Assembly: GCA_910578215.1 (NCBI GenBank)
Contig: CAJTPH010000037.1
Location: forward strand, 30,348 to 39,204
Direction of reading: 5' to 3'
DNA from: an uncultured Acetatifactor sp.
GTDB taxonomy: Bacteria; Bacillota; Clostridia; Lachnospirales; Lachnospiraceae
DNA length: 8,857 bases
Shown here: positions 7,064 to 8,857 of the stretch, piece by piece
Numbering within the stretch: position 1 is the first letter of the stretch
How the letters are laid out: each line of letters begins with the position of its first letter
Program-made: the position numbers and the translations under genes
Notes under the pieces: model-generated
Databases searched by the model: none
What the model was told of the DNA's origin: nothing
What the model saw: only the letters and a program-made list of their open reading frames with translations

Positions 7064-8293
7064 TTACTCCTTTGCGATTTTCTTTGCCACAACTACAAAC
7101 CTTCCGTTCTTCTCCTGATAATCACAGGTGGAGAGCGTCAGCAGCTGATCCCCGAACTCGGCGGTCACACCCGTATCGTAAAGGGACATTTCCGCCATTT
7201 CATTCATATAGGAATCAAATTCCTGCTCCGTGTTTGCATCTATAAACTGATAATACTTGAATACAACATCCTCTTCCTTGTATACCCTTGAACGGAACAC
7301 ATACATGACCTGCCAGGTTCCCTTATCATATATCGTATCAAACTGTATGTAGGGATGTTCCTCATAATAGGACTTTTTCTGATAAAGCCCCAGCTTCCCG
7401 AACATCTTGCCGCTGGCCATATGATGCCCGTACAGGATAAAGTTAGTGCTGGGCTTGAGCACATCGCAGTCCTTATCCATGAAAATAGACCCGTTCTTGT
7501 CATATTCCTGATTCAGATTGTGCGTCAGGTAATATTCGTTGTCAGAAGTCTGCATCACAGGGTAATCTATATTTGTATCGTCAATTTTCAGCCATCCGAT
7601 TAGCTTTTTATTTGTTTTTAATAAATTTTTATATTCTTCCAGGACCTCCCTCTCCACCTCCGGCTCGTCGTTGAGGGTGTAAAGGGGACCGCTGGTAGTC
7701 TGTGCCGGCGGAGAGGATGCGGATGCCAGCTCCTCCCTCATCTCGCTCAGCTGTCTATATGTACTTTCCGTCCTGTATTGATAATAGGAATAAATTCCAA
7801 CATATCCAAGACAGCCTGCCGCCGCAAGACTGCAGAGCGCTATGATGATCCTCCTGCGCTTCTCCCGGCGCCTCAGCTCCTCCTTCACATAGGAATCGAT
7901 GACCTTGCTGTCCGGCCTTTGCCGCTCCCGGCTGTCGGAAGCCCTTCCGCCTCCCCGTGGCGGGCTGTCCGGCCCCTTCCCCGCCGGGGCTTTCCCGCGC
8001 TTCCCGGTTCCTTTTGAAGCCGCCCTGGCTTTCCCGCCGCCTGGCTTTGCCGTATCAGCATGTTTGAGCAGGTCCTCCGCCTCGTCCATAAAGTCCTGCC
8101 CCAGAATCGTCATAAATTTATATTTTCCGTCCCGGAGGTCGGCACAAAGCCTTTCAAGCACCCTCTTATCGCCCAGATCGTTCTCACTCCTGAGCCGGTC
8201 TATCAGCTCCTTGTCGCGCCTTGCGCGGGCACAGTCCCCCTTGGTGCGGAACTGCCTCCCCCCTATTGTTTCAATTTCATACTCCCGTTCCAT
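7064..8293 (-). CDS. Class B-type sortase with a long cytoplasmic N-terminal region
   Basis: The product is a 409-aa membrane-bound transpeptidase that would cleave a sorting signal between Thr and Gly and join the protein to the cell wall. The start at 8293 has AAGGA 6 nt upstream. Residues 1-147 are predicted cytoplasmic: a charged, probably helical segment (1-80), then a Gly/Lys/Arg/Pro-rich linker (about 82-128) and a basic stretch RRREKRRR. One membrane helix follows (about 149-170), then a stalk (171-205). The catalytic domain covers about 215-409. Visible catalytic residues are His290 in LYGHHM, Cys390 in TLSTC and Arg398 in NGRFVVV, and all three are intact. WLKIDDTNIDYPVMQ and the insert before TLSTC fit class B better than class A. 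Class B sortases are usually about 220-280 aa, so the extra length is the N-terminal region. The stop codon abuts the RBS of the giant LRR gene, its probable substrate. Confidence 0.93.
   Translation of the reverse strand: MEREYEIETIGGRQFRTKGDCARARRDKELIDRLRSENDLGDKRVLERLCADLRDGKYKFMTILGQDFMDEAEDLLKHADTAKPGGGKARAASKGTGKRGKAPAGKGPDSPPRGGGRASDSRERQRPDSKVIDSYVKEELRRREKRRRIIIALCSLAAAGCLGYVGIYSYYQYRTESTYRQLSEMREELASASSPPAQTTSGPLYTLNDEPEVEREVLEEYKNLLKTNKKLIGWLKIDDTNIDYPVMQTSDNEYYLTHNLNQEYDKNGSIFMDKDCDVLKPSTNFILYGHHMASGKMFGKLGLYQKKSYYEEHPYIQFDTIYDKGTWQVMYVFRSRVYKEEDVVFKYYQFIDANTEQEFDSYMNEMAEMSLYDTGVTAEFGDQLLTLSTCDYQEKNGRFVVVAKKIAKE
7067..7073 (-). promoter_or_regulatory. Ribosome binding site of the giant LRR gene, abutting the sortase stop codon
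   Basis: AAAGGAG encodes the last Lys-Glu of the sortase and is followed directly by its TAA (7066-7064). The LRR start ATG is 10 nt after the site. A ribosome finishing the sortase would sit on this site, so the two genes are probably translationally coupled. Confidence 0.8.
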
Positions 8294-8339
8294 GATTTAT
8301 CCTTATGCATCCAAATTCACAGCAATCTTATCATATTCT

Positions 8340-8367
8340 ATTTTACTCCTTCTGAGAATTAATGCAA
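8340..8367 (-). promoter_or_regulatory. Possible sigma-A-type promoter of the sortase-LRR operon
   Basis: On the minus strand a weak -35 TTGCAT (8367-8362) is separated by 16 nt from a good -10 TAAAAT (8345-8340). This would place transcription start about 40 nt before the sortase ATG. Overlapping alternatives (TAGAAT, TAAGAT) exist in the same AT-rich stretch, so the exact site is uncertain. Confidence 0.35.
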
Positions 8368-8432
8368 GTGTTTTAAATAAAACAAACGCCCTTTTAAAAA
8401 AATTTATATTTTTTATCTGCGGAAACACAGGA

Positions 8433-8461
8433 AACATAGACATGCGGGAGCGCATAGAATA
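8433..8461 (+). promoter_or_regulatory. Sigma-K-like promoter of the Cys/Gly-rich gene
   Basis: AACA (8433-8436), a 16-nt gap and CATAGAATA (8453-8461) fit the Bacillus subtilis sigma-K consensus mACm, 16-17 nt, CATAnnnTA. Transcription would begin near 8467, about 27 nt before the ATG and upstream of the RBS. The motif is short and chance matches are common. TAGAAT within it could instead be a sigma-A -10, although no good matching -35 is seen. Confidence 0.4.
8442..8455. promoter_or_regulatory. Inverted repeat ATGCG-GGAG-CGCAT in the promoter region
   Basis: Perfect 5-bp arms surround a 4-nt centre. The repeat lies between the putative -35 and -10 of the Cys/Gly-rich gene and overlaps the start of the -10. 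It could be an operator for a dimeric regulator, or chance. There is no T-run after it, so it is not a terminator. Confidence 0.3.
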
Positions 8462-8493
8462 AAGCATAAATAAACCCTTGGAGGCAATAAAAA

Positions 8494-8838
8494 ATGAGCG
8501 ATTTAACTGCTACTAACTGCGGTTGCAATGACTCTTGCGGATGCAACAACGTATGTACTGCAAACAACAACGGCGGAGGGTGCAACTGGATTTGGATAAT
8601 CCTGCTGTTCTCCTGCTTCGGCGGCGGATGCGGATGCGGCTCCTCCCGCGGTAATTGCGGATGTGGCTGCGGCAGCATGTTCGGCGGCGGCGACAGCTGC
8701 GAATGGATCATCTGGATTCTCCTGCTCTCCTGCTTCTGCGGCGGCGGCAACGGCCTGTTTGGCGGTAACAGATGCGGCTGTGACTGCGGTTGCGGATGCA
8801 ACACCAACAGATGCGGCTGTGACTGCGGCTGCAACTAA
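8494..8838 (+). CDS. Small Cys/Gly-rich protein with two hydrophobic repeats (chorion-class high-cysteine-like)
   Basis: The product is 114 aa with 24 Cys and 28 Gly. The start at 8494 has GGAGG (8480-8484) 9 nt upstream. There is no signal peptide. Most Cys occur as CGC and CDC pairs. Two copies of a hydrophobic unit, CNWIWIILLFSCF (30-42) and CEWIIWILLLSCFC (69-82), are each followed by GGG and a Cys/Gly/Asn cluster. The hydrophobic runs are about 12 residues, short for a membrane span. The C-terminus repeats NRCGCDCGC (92-100 and 105-113). I recall similar Lachnospiraceae proteins annotated as chorion class high-cysteine proteins, of unknown function; this match is from memory. Possible roles are a disulfide-crosslinked spore-coat or surface structure, or metal binding. 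It is divergent from the sortase operon. The opposite-strand frame is a Pro/Gln-rich shadow. Confidence 0.8.
   Translation: MSDLTATNCGCNDSCGCNNVCTANNNGGGCNWIWIILLFSCFGGGCGCGSSRGNCGCGCGSMFGGGDSCEWIIWILLLSCFCGGGNGLFGGNRCGCDCGCGCNTNRCGCDCGCN
8767..8832 (+). repeat. 27-bp direct repeat at the 3' end of the Cys/Gly-rich gene
   Basis: Two 27-bp copies at 8767-8793 and 8806-8832 differ at one base (t or c, a synonymous Gly codon change). The offset is 39 bp, or 13 codons, so the reading frame is kept. The near identity at DNA level points to a recent in-frame duplication. Confidence 0.9.
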
Positions 8839-8857
8839 GCGGATTCTATCCGGGAAA

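Noticed and set aside
7057..7092. Upstream in-frame ATG at 7092 for the giant LRR protein
   Set aside because: It lies inside the sortase gene without a suitable RBS, whereas ATG at 7056 has AAAGGAG 10 nt upstream.
5935..7245. 436-aa plus-strand open frame
   Set aside because: It runs antisense through the start of the giant LRR gene and the end of the sortase, both clearly real, and shows no domain.
8394..8834. Minus-strand Pro/Gln-rich 146-aa frame opposite the Cys/Gly-rich gene
   Set aside because: The Pro/Gln/His repeats are the complement of Gly and Cys codons. The plus-strand frame has a good RBS and a coherent duplicated protein pattern.
8840..8852. CGGAT-TCT-ATCCG hairpin just after the Cys/Gly-rich gene as a terminator
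   Set aside because: The 5-bp stem with a 3-nt loop is weak and the window ends before any T-run could be seen, so I do not call it.

Overview
The window looks like chromosomal DNA from a Gram-positive, anaerobic, gut-type Firmicute, most likely a Lachnospiraceae-like Clostridia. This is an inference from four things: a class B-type sortase, BspA-type LRR_5 surface proteins with InlB-like repeats, a PKTGD-type sorting signal, and a small Cys/Gly-rich protein of a kind I associate with that family. GC content is moderate to high by eye, and purine-rich Shine-Dalgarno sites precede every gene. I see no tRNA, rRNA, CRISPR array, transposase or phage gene.

Three genes lie head-to-tail on the minus strand. 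In transcription order they are a sortase (8293 to 7064), a giant LRR/InlB-repeat surface protein (7056 to 2095, 1653 aa), and a second LRR surface protein that starts at 2037 and runs off the left edge, with 679 codons visible. The first junction is 7 nt, and the ribosome-binding site of the giant protein abuts the stop codon of the sortase. The second junction is 57 nt with no convincing terminator. The three genes therefore read as one operon: a membrane-bound sortase made together with the substrate it probably fixes to the cell wall. That substrate ends in TPKTGD, a hydrophobic helix and a basic tail. The second LRR protein shares a C-terminal module of about 115 residues with the giant one, which suggests it belongs to the same surface system; its own C-terminus is outside the window.

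A 200-nt AT-rich intergenic region (8294-8493) separates this operon from a divergent plus-strand gene (8494-8838). That gene encodes a 114-aa protein with 24 Cys and 28 Gly, built from two copies of a Trp/Ile/Leu-rich hydrophobic segment between Cys-Gly clusters. A sequence fitting the sporulation sigma-K consensus lies just upstream of it, so a mother-cell or spore-coat role is a testable hypothesis. The long plus-strand reading frames opposite the LRR genes are shadows of the minus-strand coding.
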